NCBI GenBank assembly: GCA_947455195.1
Contig: CANGMI010000001.1
Location: 620,001 to 684,000 of the forward strand
Length of the DNA stretch: 64,000 nucleotides
From: Pseudomonadota bacterium
Lineage (GTDB): Bacteria; Pseudomonadota; Gammaproteobacteria; Burkholderiales; SG8-39
Reading direction: 5' to 3'
Made by a program: the position numbers and the translations under genes. Shown one piece after another: positions 45,795 through 53,839 of the stretch. Below the pieces are notes generated by a model. That model was given only the letters and a program-made list of their open reading frames with translations. It had not been told where the DNA came from and did no database searches. Position 1 is the stretch's first letter. Every line of letters starts with the position of its first letter.

Positions 45795-47086
45795 GCCTCC
45801 ACCCCACGCCGGGGTGCCATCTGCATGCGCCGCTGCCACTCGAGCCAGAAGGCGCGCAGGTGCAGCTCATCGGTATTGAGCTGCTCGCCTTCCTTGGCCA
45901 TGCCCCGGGTCATCACCGACCAGGGCATCTCGCGCCAGGTGGCAAGCCCGGCCTGAACCATCTCGAGCGCCTCGATGTCATCGGGGGTGGCAAAGCCGCC
46001 CGGGCCGTAGAAGGTGAGGAAGCTGTCGAGCCGGATAGCCCGCGCCGCCGGAGTCTCCTCGACCGGACCGAGCGCCCAGGCACGCACCTGCATGCGGTTG
46101 GCGGCGAGCGGATGAAACGTGCGTATCGTCACCGATGACCCGTCATTGATGACCAGGTTTGGAAACACCACCAGATTGCGGTTGGTGTCAGCCACCCGCG
46201 CCGCTCGGTGCTCACCGAGGCGGGCAACGAGTTCCTCGCGAATGCGCGCGATTTCGGGCCGCGCCGCCTCGCCGTAGATCGGAATCCACTTGGCCACCGG
46301 ACGGCCGCGGAAGTTGACGTTGTCGACCACCGCGTGGCCATTGCCGAGCGCTCGCCCGACTCCGTGCGCCGGCAGGAGGTGTCCGCGCTCGGGGCGTTTC
46401 ATTTCGACCCCGGCATTGCGCAGGTAATCGAGCCAGGTCGAGTGGGTGGTGAGCAGGTGGTAATCGTCAAAGCTGTTCTCGACGAGCAGCTTCCAGTTGG
46501 CCTCGATGTCGTACTCCTGGACACCCCGTATCACCTCCATCTGACCCGAAGGTGACTGGTCGATCACGAGGTCGATGTACTCGCGCGCACCCGCCAGATA
46601 CGTCTCGAGCGGCATCGCCTCGGGATCGAAGCAGAGGAACACGAAGCCCCGATAGCTCGCCACGCGGGCAGGCTCGAGCAGCGGAAACTGCGCGGGGTCG
46701 AACGAGGGTGGATACGCGCTGCGCCCGGGTACCCCGTCGAGGCAACCGGCACGGTCGTACGACCAGCCATGGTAGAAACAGGTGAAGTGGGTCGCGTTGC
46801 CCTCGGCCTCCCGGCACACCACGGCACCGCGATGGCGACAGCTGTTGAGAAATACCCGCACGCGGTCAGCGTCGTCACGACACAGGATGACCGGACGCCC
46901 ACAGATCTGCCGGGTGCGGAAGTCACCCGGTGCGCGCACCTCCGATTCGTGCCCGACATAGATCCAGCACAGATCGAAGATCCGCGCGCGCTCCTCCTCG
47001 AGCACCGCAGGATCGACCAGTGCGGCCCGATTGACCCGAAAATCGAAGGAAGCCGGATCGTTGATCACCATCGGCTGCTCGGTCAT
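45791..47086 (-). CDS. Rieske ring-hydroxylating dioxygenase alpha subunit
   Basis: Catalytic subunit that adds O2 to an aromatic ring, 431 residues. The Rieske cluster ligands are Cys83, His85, Cys103 and His106 (CRHRG and CFYHGW). The mononuclear iron site has His210 and His215 in DDYHLLTTH, with Asp207/208 as the electron bridge from the neighbouring subunit. GGGAGCG precedes ATG 47086. Electron-transfer partners (ferredoxin, reductase) are not in the window and must be supplied elsewhere. The type resembles benzoate, terephthalate and salicylate oxygenases; the exact substrate is open. Confidence 0.93.
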   Translation of the reverse strand: MTEQPMVINDPASFDFRVNRAALVDPAVLEEERARIFDLCWIYVGHESEVRAPGDFRTRQICGRPVILCRDDADRVRVFLNSCRHRGAVVCREAEGNATHFTCFYHGWSYDRAGCLDGVPGRSAYPPSFDPAQFPLLEPARVASYRGFVFLCFDPEAMPLETYLAGAREYIDLVIDQSPSGQMEVIRGVQEYDIEANWKLLVENSFDDYHLLTTHSTWLDYLRNAGVEMKRPERGHLLPAHGVGRALGNGHAVVDNVNFRGRPVAKWIPIYGEAARPEIARIREELVARLGEHRAARVADTNRNLVVFPNLVINDGSSVTIRTFHPLAANRMQVRAWALGPVEETPAARAIRLDSFLTFYGPGGFATPDDIEALEMVQAGLATWREMPWSVMTRGMAKEGEQLNTDELHLRAFWLEWQRRMQMAPRRGVEA

Positions 47087-47231
47087 GCGTGTCGCTCCCT
47101 GCCTGTGCATTACCGGCCGATCAGAGCATGCACGCCGCAGGGTGTCAATGCGACCGGGCAAGCCATGCCGGACGCCACATTCGTGACGAGGGGCCGAAGC
47201 AGGACGGCCTGTGCTTGATAAACTCCCGCCC

Positions 47232-47250
47232 TGAAGAGGTCTGCTCTTCA
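47232..47250. promoter_or_regulatory. Inverted repeat in the dioxygenase/decarboxylase divergent region
   Basis: TGAAGAG and CTCTTCA are perfect 7-bp arms with a 5-bp spacer, just upstream of the gene at 47287 and downstream of a GATAAA hexamer (47217-47222). A candidate operator for a regulator not found in this window. Confidence 0.5.
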
Positions 47251-47286
47251 CCCTGGACCCCACATGCCTTGGCGGAGATCGACCTC

Positions 47287-48210
47287 TTGGCCCACCTGAA
47301 GATCGGCACGACCCAGTATCTGCACACCCTCCCGCTCATCAATGGCGCAGTCTCGGTGCCCGGCCTCACCTTCGACGTCACGGTGACACGCACGATCGAC
47401 GAGTGCACGCTGCGAACCATTGCCGGTGACTTCGACGCCGGCGAGTTCTCGCTCGCCACCTTCGTGAAGTTGTGCGAAACCGACCAGCGATTCGTGGCCT
47501 TTCCGGTGTTTGCCAAGAAGCTGGTCTCGCAGTACGCATTCTGCCGTGAAGATGCCCCATTTGACGGGCACGGTACGCTCGGCGGTCGGCGCGTTGCCGT
47601 CCCGCAGTTCTGGGTCACGGCGGCCTTGTGGCATCGATGGACTCTCCGGCAGTCGGGCGTTGCGCCGGGCGACGTCACCTGGTGTCCGCTCGCCCCCGAC
47701 CGGATCGAGGGCATGCCCTACCCGGCGCAGTTCCAGATCAACCGGTCGCTCAGCGGACGCAAGCCCTCGGACATCCTGCGCAGCGGCGAGGCCGATTGCT
47801 TCATCTTCGCGCGCCGCCCTGATGACCTGCGCGGCCTGCGCTACCTGGCGCGCGATCCGATCGCAGCCACCCTCGAACTCACGCAGCGCACGGGCGTCAT
47901 TCCGATCACGCACGTGCTCGCCGTGAAACGGGAATGGCTTGCCGCCAACTCGGGATGTGAGGCCGCGATCCTTGATCTCTTCTCGGCAGCCCTCGACCAT
48001 GGCGACCATGAGGTGGGTCACCACGTTGCCCAGTACATGCCACTGGCCGACATGCAGTTCGACAGCACCACGGCCACACTCGGCGAGGGCTGGAATCGCT
48101 ACGGCTGGCAGCGCAACCAGGCCACCATCCGCACCTTCTGTACCGAGGCGATCGAGCAGGGTTTCGTCAAAGGCATCGACATCGACCACATCTTCCATCC
48201 GATCGGCTGA
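47287..48210 (+). CDS. 4,5-dihydroxyphthalate decarboxylase-like protein
   Basis: About 307 residues of the Pht5/OphC family, which shares the periplasmic-binding-protein fold but acts in the cytoplasm on dihydroxyphthalate. Marks are LKIGTTQYLHTLPLINGAV, a FDAGEFSLATF segment, FVAFPVFAKKLV, GRRVAVPQFWVTAALWHRW and the C-terminal WNRYGWQRNQATI. No signal peptide is seen. The start is probably TTG 47287 (MAHLKIG) with GGAG 9 nt upstream; no ATG or GTG fits. Divergent from the dioxygenase genes and followed after 14 bp by an extradiol enzyme, so it may decarboxylate the ring-hydroxylated product (inference). Confidence 0.82.
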   Translation: MAHLKIGTTQYLHTLPLINGAVSVPGLTFDVTVTRTIDECTLRTIAGDFDAGEFSLATFVKLCETDQRFVAFPVFAKKLVSQYAFCREDAPFDGHGTLGGRRVAVPQFWVTAALWHRWTLRQSGVAPGDVTWCPLAPDRIEGMPYPAQFQINRSLSGRKPSDILRSGEADCFIFARRPDDLRGLRYLARDPIAATLELTQRTGVIPITHVLAVKREWLAANSGCEAAILDLFSAALDHGDHEVGHHVAQYMPLADMQFDSTTATLGEGWNRYGWQRNQATIRTFCTEAIEQGFVKGIDIDHIFHPIG

Positions 48211-48224
48211 CCCGGAGAGCAACC

Positions 48225-49130
48225 ATGATTCGTCACAAGAAGCTGGGCTACGTTGCCTTCAACGTGTCGGACCTCGAACGATCGGTGGCCTTCTACCGCG
48301 ACATGGCTGGCCTTGATCTGGTCGAACACAACCCGGGACGCGATGCCTTTCTGTCCTGCAACGGTGATCACCACAACGTGGTGCTGGTGCAGGCACAGAC
48401 CGCCAGCCTGAAACGCATCGCCTACGAACTCGAAAATGTCGGCCAGCTAGCCGTTGCCACGCAGGTGCTGCACGCCGCAGGCATCAAGGTCGAGACGCTC
48501 GACGCCGCCGAATGCGGCCGCCAGCGCATCACGGCCGGGATTCGCTTTCGCGATCCGAACGGCATTCCATTCGAGTACTTCGCCGGGCTGATGTCACGCC
48601 CGCAGAAGTTCCGGCCGCATCCGATCGACTTCAGCCATCTCTCGCACGCCGTGGTGAAGGTGCCCGACTTTCCGAAGAGCCTCGCGTTCTACCGTGACGT
48701 GATGAACTTCCGGGTCTCCGATTTCCGTCACGAGCCGACCGGAGAACCGTACTTCGCCTTCATGCGCTGTTTTCCCAACCCCTACCACCACTCGTTCGCG
48801 ATCGTTGCCGCGCCCAAGGCAGCGTTCTTTCACATCGCGTTCACCGTGCGCTCGATCGACGAACTGATGACCGGCCGCAATCGCCTCAAGAAGGCCGGCG
48901 TGACCATCGCGCCGACACCCGGGCGGCACATGGCATCGGGCAGCGTCTTCCAGTATTTCGCCGATCCGGACGGCTTTACGCTGGAATACACGGTGGGCAT
49001 GGAAGAGTTTCCCGAGACCGGCGGGCGCGAACCGCGGCTGCTCGACAAGAGCTATCAGACGACCGACATGTGGGATGGCGAGCGCCCCACCAACATGTCC
49101 GACTACGGCGAGATCGAGCCCGCAGCCTGA
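48225..49130 (+). CDS. Type I extradiol ring-cleavage dioxygenase (VOC fold)
   Basis: Fe(II) enzyme opening a catechol-type ring next to the hydroxyls, 301 residues. Two VOC domains are visible; the C-terminal one holds the metal triad His141 (LSHAVV), His203 (FFHIAF) and Glu254 (TLEYTVG). The N-terminal domain starts GYVAFNVSDLERSVAFYRDMAGL. Closest in style to catechol 2,3-dioxygenase and 2,3-dihydroxybiphenyl dioxygenase. It should act after the decarboxylase encoded just before it. Its 3' end overlaps the convergent SafE-like gene by 28 bp. Confidence 0.9.
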   Translation: MIRHKKLGYVAFNVSDLERSVAFYRDMAGLDLVEHNPGRDAFLSCNGDHHNVVLVQAQTASLKRIAYELENVGQLAVATQVLHAAGIKVETLDAAECGRQRITAGIRFRDPNGIPFEYFAGLMSRPQKFRPHPIDFSHLSHAVVKVPDFPKSLAFYRDVMNFRVSDFRHEPTGEPYFAFMRCFPNPYHHSFAIVAAPKAAFFHIAFTVRSIDELMTGRNRLKKAGVTIAPTPGRHMASGSVFQYFADPDGFTLEYTVGMEEFPETGGREPRLLDKSYQTTDMWDGERPTNMSDYGEIEPAA

Positions 49131-49891
49131 GTACGGCACCAGACCGCGAAGTCGTCAACCACGGCACCCAGTCGGGCCCCGTGAAACAGGCTTGCCACGG
49201 CGAGCGTGATGACGAACAGACCGGCCATGCGACGGAGCAGCGGCCGGCGCAGTGCAAGCCCGGCACGGCGCGCGAACAGACTGCCGACGAGGAGGTGCGG
49301 AACGGTGGCCAGACCGAACGCAGCCATCACGGCCGCACCGTCCAGCGGACTGCCAGCGAGCAACGCCAGCGCAAGAGCACTGTATACGAGGGTACACGGC
49401 ACAAAACCCCAGACCAGCCCGGCCCCGACGGCACGAGCCAGGCCGGCCGGTGCGAGTGCGCGTGCCGCCAGGGGAGAGAAGACCTGCCACAGGCGGCGTC
49501 CCCGCCCTTCCAGATACCCGACGAACGGACTCGGCAAGCCCAGAAGCCAGGCGCCGAGCAGCACCAGCAGCAGCACACTCGCCAGATGCAGCACCTGTTG
49601 CACCGGCAGGAGGTGCTCGGCCAGAAGCGCGAGCGACCCGAGGGCACCGCACAGGGCGCCCAGCAGGGCATAGGTGGAGATGCGCCCGAGGTGATAGCCC
49701 AGCGTGCGCCAGACCGCAGCGCGCGCAGGAAACAAGCCCCGTACCGCAACCGGTATCGGGGGCTGCACCGTTGCTACCGACAGGCGCGGTTGCAGCCCTG
49801 CCGCAGCAAGCAAGCCACCACACATGCCGACACAATGCAACCCACCGGCAGCGCCGACCAGGGCTGCGGAAAGGATCAGGCTCAACGGCAC
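49103..49891 (-). CDS. SafE/TauE-like membrane protein of the cbb3 oxidase region
   Basis: Polytopic inner-membrane protein of 262 residues with about six hydrophobic helices. The N-terminal GAAGGLHCVGMCGG motif is the mark of the sulfite-exporter-like family found beside cbb3 oxidase genes, where members act in copper delivery or oxidase assembly (CcoA/CcoH neighbours); the His-Cys/Met-Cys residues could bind copper. The start appears to be GTG 49891. It follows hemN by 42 bp and overlaps the 3' end of the convergent extradiol gene. Confidence 0.8.
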   Translation of the reverse strand: MPLSLILSAALVGAAGGLHCVGMCGGLLAAAGLQPRLSVATVQPPIPVAVRGLFPARAAVWRTLGYHLGRISTYALLGALCGALGSLALLAEHLLPVQQVLHLASVLLLVLLGAWLLGLPSPFVGYLEGRGRRLWQVFSPLAARALAPAGLARAVGAGLVWGFVPCTLVYSALALALLAGSPLDGAAVMAAFGLATVPHLLVGSLFARRAGLALRRPLLRRMAGLFVITLAVASLFHGARLGAVVDDFAVWCRTQAAGSISP

Positions 49892-49933
49892 CCGGGGCGC
49901 CCTCGGAGAATCGAGCGCTTGCTCAAGCGACCC

Positions 49934-51376
49934 TCAATCGGTCACCAGCCCAAACACCGGTATCTTCTGCTCGCGCGGGCGATACCGATCGAAGATCGCA
50001 CACACCGCACGCACCACCAGCGTGCCCTGCGGCGTGAGGGTGATCCACTCGGGTGACATCTCGACCAGGCCCGCCTCGGCCATCGCTGCAAGCTGCTCGC
50101 ACTCGTCGGCAAAGTGACGCCGAAAATCGATGAGGTAGGCGATTTCCATCGATTCGATCGAAACCTCGCCCCGTCCGAGCAAGGCTCGGATCACGGCATG
50201 GCGCGCGATATCGTCGCGACTGAGTTCGATGCCACGCATCACCGGCAGGACGCCCTGCTCGAGTCGATCGTGGTAGGCATCGAGCGCGCGATGGTTCTGC
50301 GCATAGCTGTTGCCGATTCGACTGATGGCCCCCAGGCCCAGCCCCAGACGGTCATGTTCGGCAAGACTCGAATAGCCCCATGAATTGCGCTGGAGGCGAC
50401 CGCGACGCATGGCAATCGCAAGATCTTCGTCGGCGCGCACGAACAGATCGAGTCCCACGTGCACGTAGCCAGCCTCGGTCAGTTTCGAGCGCGCCTCGAG
50501 CAGCATGTCGATGCAGGCATCGAGGTCGGGCAGCATATCGCGACGAAACAGACGCTGAGCCGGGAAGCGCAGCGGGTCATGGGCATACCGGGCCAGATTG
50601 ATACGGTCTGGCGCAAGGTCGACGACGCGTTGCAGGCTGTAGGCAAAGGCGTCTCGCGTCTGCGTCGGCAGTCCGTACCAGAGTTCGAGGCCGACCGAAC
50701 GAAACCCGGCCGCCTTCGCCGTCCGCATGACCGCAGCCGTGCGGTCCTCGTACTGCACGCGGTTGACCGCGACCTGCACCTTGGGATGAAAGTCCTGCAG
50801 ACCCAGGTTCATGCGATTGAAGCCGAGGGAGGCCATCGCATGGATCTCCTCGTCGGCAAAACGGCTCGGGTCGATTTCGATGCGGTAATCGCCTTGGGCG
50901 GCAAAGGAAAACCGCGAACGCAGACCGCGCACCAGTTTCTCGAGTTGCTCGGCGGCGAGAAAGTTGGGGGTTCCACCGCCCAGTTGCATCTGGCTGACCA
51001 CCGGGGACTGCCCGACCAGGGGCGCCAGAATATCGAGCTCGCGCTCGATCGCATCCAGGTAGGGGCCGACCGGCGAGCGCGAACGGCCCACCACCGTCTC
51101 GCGCGTGCATTGCACGCACTGGGTCTCGCAGAAAGGGACCCGCACATCGAGCGACAGCGGTTGCAAGGCCGACAACGGTGCACGCATCGCAAGCGCTCGC
51201 GACAGTGCCGCACCATCGAAGAATTCGGCAAAACGGTCGACGCTCGGATACGAGGCGTGCTCGCTGCCCCCAAGCCCGTAGCGGCGCAGCAAGGGCCGCA
51301 AAAGGTCAGCCTCGTGTAGCTCGCTCTGCCCGACCAGCGCAAGGTGACTCGCTGCAAATGGATTGATCTGACCCAC
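49934..51376 (-). CDS. hemN: Oxygen-independent coproporphyrinogen III oxidase
   Basis: Radical-SAM enzyme for haem synthesis without oxygen; cytoplasmic. The cluster motif CETQCVQC has the CxxxCxxC spacing, followed by QLGGGTPNFLAAEQL (SAM binding), RIEIDPSRF and RMNLGLQDFHPKVQ, all HemN marks. The fourth cysteine of E. coli HemN (CGC) is absent. The C-terminal ISxxGxLVVR-like stretch TPQGTLVVRAVC is present. Start GTG 51376 (480 residues) has AGGGAGG just upstream; longer in-frame starts run into the promoter. A FNR box at 51599-51612 sits at about -41 from a TATGAT promoter on this strand. Confidence 0.94.
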   Translation of the reverse strand: MGQINPFAASHLALVGQSELHEADLLRPLLRRYGLGGSEHASYPSVDRFAEFFDGAALSRALAMRAPLSALQPLSLDVRVPFCETQCVQCTRETVVGRSRSPVGPYLDAIERELDILAPLVGQSPVVSQMQLGGGTPNFLAAEQLEKLVRGLRSRFSFAAQGDYRIEIDPSRFADEEIHAMASLGFNRMNLGLQDFHPKVQVAVNRVQYEDRTAAVMRTAKAAGFRSVGLELWYGLPTQTRDAFAYSLQRVVDLAPDRINLARYAHDPLRFPAQRLFRRDMLPDLDACIDMLLEARSKLTEAGYVHVGLDLFVRADEDLAIAMRRGRLQRNSWGYSSLAEHDRLGLGLGAISRIGNSYAQNHRALDAYHDRLEQGVLPVMRGIELSRDDIARHAVIRALLGRGEVSIESMEIAYLIDFRRHFADECEQLAAMAEAGLVEMSPEWITLTPQGTLVVRAVCAIFDRYRPREQKIPVFGLVTD

Positions 51377-51388
51377 GAACCTCCCTAT

Positions 51389-51411
51389 GCCAGGCGGGCT
51401 GTCCGCCCGGC
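51389..51411 (-). promoter_or_regulatory. Hairpin in the hemN leader just before the ribosome site
   Basis: On the minus-strand transcript GCCGGGCGG pairs with CCGCCTGGC (nine pairs, one G-U, 5-nt loop). It ends 3 nt before the AGGGAGG ribosome site. It could affect mRNA stability or translation. Confidence 0.35.
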
Positions 51412-51571
51412 TATTTGACACTGCGACCTGCTCGACTCGTTCGGACCTGCCCGGCGTCTCTTCCGGAACCCACCGATTGCGCTGCCAGGGCGAGTCGCCT
51501 AGACTGTGGGACAAGGTTCCCGCCCGCCGCACGCTGCATGCACTGCAACAGCACGACTGGAAACGCCGTGA

Positions 51572-51612
51572 ATCATAAGAAAGATGGGTGGCATCGGGTT
51601 GATGCAGATCAG
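51572..51612. promoter_or_regulatory. FNR box and promoter between hemN and fnr
   Basis: TTGATGCAGATCAG (51599-51612) matches nine of ten defined bases of the FNR consensus TTGAT-N4-ATCAA. On the minus strand TATGAT (51572-51577) would start transcription near 51565, placing the box at about -41, the class II activating position for hemN. On the plus strand the start of fnr would need to be near 51647 (weak TAACCT at 51635-51640). The rest of the 322-bp gap holds nothing else I can support. Confidence 0.65.
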
Positions 51613-51698
51613 AAACCACCCCGCATTGTGCCGCTAACCTCCGTTCATGGGTGGTCAACACGACCACGTGCTACTCATTGCCAGCGGAGGCAAACAAC

Positions 51699-52505
51699 AT
51701 GTCGGCGGACTCACTCAGAAACTCGACCATTCCGGTACGGATCGCAACCCCGATGCCCGAGCTCTCTCCCGGAGCAGGCAACCTGGTGAGACTGAAGACC
51801 GCCTGTTCGCATTGCCACCTGAGGGAAGTCTGCCTGCCCGTGGGACTGTCGCGCGAGCAGATCACCCAGCTCGAGCAGATCGTCTACACGCGCCGTCGGC
51901 TGAAGAAGGGCGAGACCCTCTACCGCGCCGGTGACCCGTTTCGCTCGCTCTACGCCATTCGCAGCGGATTCTTCAAGGCCCGCGCAGCCACCCCCGACGG
52001 ACGCGATCAGGTCACGGGCTTCCAGATGGCCGGCGAACTGATCGGCATGGATGGCATCAGTCACGACCTGCACACCTGCGACTCCATCGCGCTCGAAGAC
52101 AGCGAGGTGTGCGTCGTGCCCTTCAACATGCTCGAAGACCTCTCCATCCAGGCGCCGGCGCTGGGACATCACTTCCACAAGGTGATGAGCCGCGAAATCG
52201 TGCGTGAGCACGGGGTGATGCTGCTGCTGGGCAGCATGCGCGCCGAAGAACGCCTGGCCGCTTTCCTGCTCAACCTTTCGCAGCGCTTGGCCGCGCGGGG
52301 TTTCTCGGCCACCGAGTTCGTGTTGCGCATGACCCGCGAGGAGATCGGCAGCCACCTGGGCCTGAAGCTGGAGACGGTGAGCCGCGCCTTCTCGAAGTTT
52401 CAGGATGACGGCATGATTACGGTGAAACAGAAGCATGTACAGATTCTCGAGATGGACCGACTCCGCAGATTGCTGAGCAACGGATCGAGAAACCTGCACG
52501 AATAA
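51699..52505 (+). CDS. fnr: FNR-type oxygen-sensing transcription regulator
   Basis: Crp-family dimer that binds DNA only when its [4Fe-4S] cluster is intact, activating low-oxygen genes. Cluster ligands are Cys36, Cys39, Cys45 (CSHCHLREVC) and most likely Cys138 in SEVC. The cAMP-like beta barrel follows, then the dimer helix and helix-turn-helix with MTREEIGSHLGLKLETVSRAFSKF; the E-xx-SR recognition pattern predicts the TTGAT half-site seen nearby. Length 268 residues; GGAGG precedes ATG 51699. Next to hemN, uspA and the cco genes, all classic FNR targets. Confidence 0.95.
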   Translation: MSADSLRNSTIPVRIATPMPELSPGAGNLVRLKTACSHCHLREVCLPVGLSREQITQLEQIVYTRRRLKKGETLYRAGDPFRSLYAIRSGFFKARAATPDGRDQVTGFQMAGELIGMDGISHDLHTCDSIALEDSEVCVVPFNMLEDLSIQAPALGHHFHKVMSREIVREHGVMLLLGSMRAEERLAAFLLNLSQRLAARGFSATEFVLRMTREEIGSHLGLKLETVSRAFSKFQDDGMITVKQKHVQILEMDRLRRLLSNGSRNLHE

Positions 52506-52548
52506 GTCCGGAACAGGACCTGCAGATCGGAAACCAAAGGGAGAAACC

Positions 52549-52995
52549 ATGTACAAGAACATACTGATTCCAACCGACGGATCGAAGCTCTCCAGCAAGG
52601 CCGTGAAGACCGCACTGGGGCTTGCCAAGAGCCTGGGCGCCAAGGCAACGGTGTTCTACGCGACGCCGGAATACCCCTCGCCGGTCTACAGCGAGGGAGC
52701 CGTCTTCACGAGCTATGTGACACGCGCCGAGTACAACCGCACGCAGGCCGAAGCCGCGCAGAAGGTGCTCGCGGGTATCGAGAAACTGGCGCTGGCCGCC
52801 GGTGTCACCCTCACCACCGAGCATGCCGCATCGAATTCGCCGTTCGAATCGATCCTGAAGGTGGCGACCAGGCGCAAGTGCGACCTGATCGTGATGGCAT
52901 CACACGGTCGCAGTGGTGTGGCTGCCCTGCTGCTGGGCAGTGAGACCCAGAAGGTCCTCACCCACTCGAAAGTACCGGTGCTCGTGGTGCGCTGA
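52549..52995 (+). CDS. Universal stress protein, UspA family
   Basis: Soluble homodimer of 148 residues of the ATP-binding type: ILIPTDGSKLS at the start and VMASHGRSGVAALLLGSETQKVLTHSKVPVLVV at the end, including the GxxGx9GS/T nucleotide motif. Its place between fnr and the cbb3 genes is common in beta-proteobacteria and suggests a role under oxygen limitation. It starts 43 bp after fnr with AGGGAGAAA as ribosome site, so the two may share a transcript. A strong hairpin follows. Confidence 0.93.
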   Translation: MYKNILIPTDGSKLSSKAVKTALGLAKSLGAKATVFYATPEYPSPVYSEGAVFTSYVTRAEYNRTQAEAAQKVLAGIEKLALAAGVTLTTEHAASNSPFESILKVATRRKCDLIVMASHGRSGVAALLLGSETQKVLTHSKVPVLVVR

Positions 52996-53007
52996 TCGAG
53001 GCCCGCT

Positions 53008-53032
53008 GCGAGGTGCTCCGGCAGCACCTCGC
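53008..53032. terminator. Terminator-like hairpin between uspA and the cco cluster
   Basis: GCGAGGTGCT and AGCACCTCGC form a perfect 10-bp stem with a 5-nt loop in the 84-bp convergent gap, 12 bp after the uspA stop. No T-tract. Confidence 0.6.
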
Positions 53033-53079
53033 ACCAGCCCGTCGGCTGTCCCGATTCCGGGCGGCCGGGCCTTGCCCGA

Positions 53080-53340
53080 TCAGTCGCGAGTCTTCGCGGA
53101 CAGCGGCGTCGCGGCAAGCCACAGACTGAGGGCGCTGGCCATCGTGCCAATCGCCCAGAAGAAGAAAAAGCCGAGCGTGTGAATCGCGGTCTCGGACAAG
53201 TCCAGTCCGTGACGCAATCCGACGAGTTCGTCCGGATCGACCCCCGTGAAGAACATCATCTCGGCTACGCCTGCGACGAGAAACGAGGGCCATGCCGATC
53301 GCAGCACGGCGCGGACGAGCCCGGTTGAATCAGCGCGCAT
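53080..53340 (-). CDS. Small two-helix membrane protein at the end of the cco cluster
   Basis: An 86-residue protein with two likely membrane segments (SAWPSFLVAGVAEMMFFTG and TLGFFFFWAIGTMASALSLWLA) separated by an acidic loop VDPDELVGLRHGLDLSE. I know of no assigned function; similar small genes follow fixH in many Burkholderiales. It overlaps fixH by 11 bp, so it is translated with the oxidase assembly genes and may help in assembly. Longer in-frame starts lie inside fixH. Confidence 0.72.
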   Translation of the reverse strand: MRADSTGLVRAVLRSAWPSFLVAGVAEMMFFTGVDPDELVGLRHGLDLSETAIHTLGFFFFWAIGTMASALSLWLAATPLSAKTRD

Positions 53341-53839
53341 CGATCTCGACCTGTCCAAGTCCGTTCCAGCGTCCGCGAACCTGCCAGCGGGTCGTTTCCA
53401 CCACCACATGCCAGCGGCGCGCCTCGAGCGTACCCGCAGCCGCCTCGTAGTGACCCGGCGCGGTCTGCGCCGCATTGAAACGATGATCGAACCGCGCCTG
53501 TGCCGGGTCGATGAGACGAATGCCGATGACGGGTGGCCATTCGACCGCTGGATTCCCGCGCACCAGCAGCTCGATCCGGTTTCGATCGGGATGACGATGC
53601 AGCGTCACCTCGATGCCCAGACGCCTTGCTTCAGCCCTGCGAGCGAGCTCGGCATTGATGGCCACGCCACGTCGGTAGTAGTCATCCGACACGAGGCTGT
53701 CGGCACCGCTCACGGCCAGCACCGCCGTGATCACGCTCGCCACCACCGCGACAAGGGGTGCCGCAATGAGAAGCCAGGGCCAGCGCTGGCTGTACCAGGG
53801 CGGGGACTGCACGCTGGACCCTGCTGTCGTCCGGATCAT
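53330..53839 (-). CDS. ccoH: cbb3 oxidase assembly protein FixH/CcoH
   Basis: Inner-membrane protein of 169 residues with one N-terminal membrane segment (WPWLLIAAPLVAVVASVITAVLAV) and a periplasmic beta domain ending VRGRWNGLGQVEIDAR. The signature SDDYYRRGVAINAELARRAEA after the membrane segment is typical. Needed for stable assembly of the cbb3 complex. ATG 53839 overlaps the ccoG stop (ATGA). Confidence 0.9.
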   Translation of the reverse strand: MIRTTAGSSVQSPPWYSQRWPWLLIAAPLVAVVASVITAVLAVSGADSLVSDDYYRRGVAINAELARRAEARRLGIEVTLHRHPDRNRIELLVRGNPAVEWPPVIGIRLIDPAQARFDHRFNAAQTAPGHYEAAAGTLEARRWHVVVETTRWQVRGRWNGLGQVEIDAR

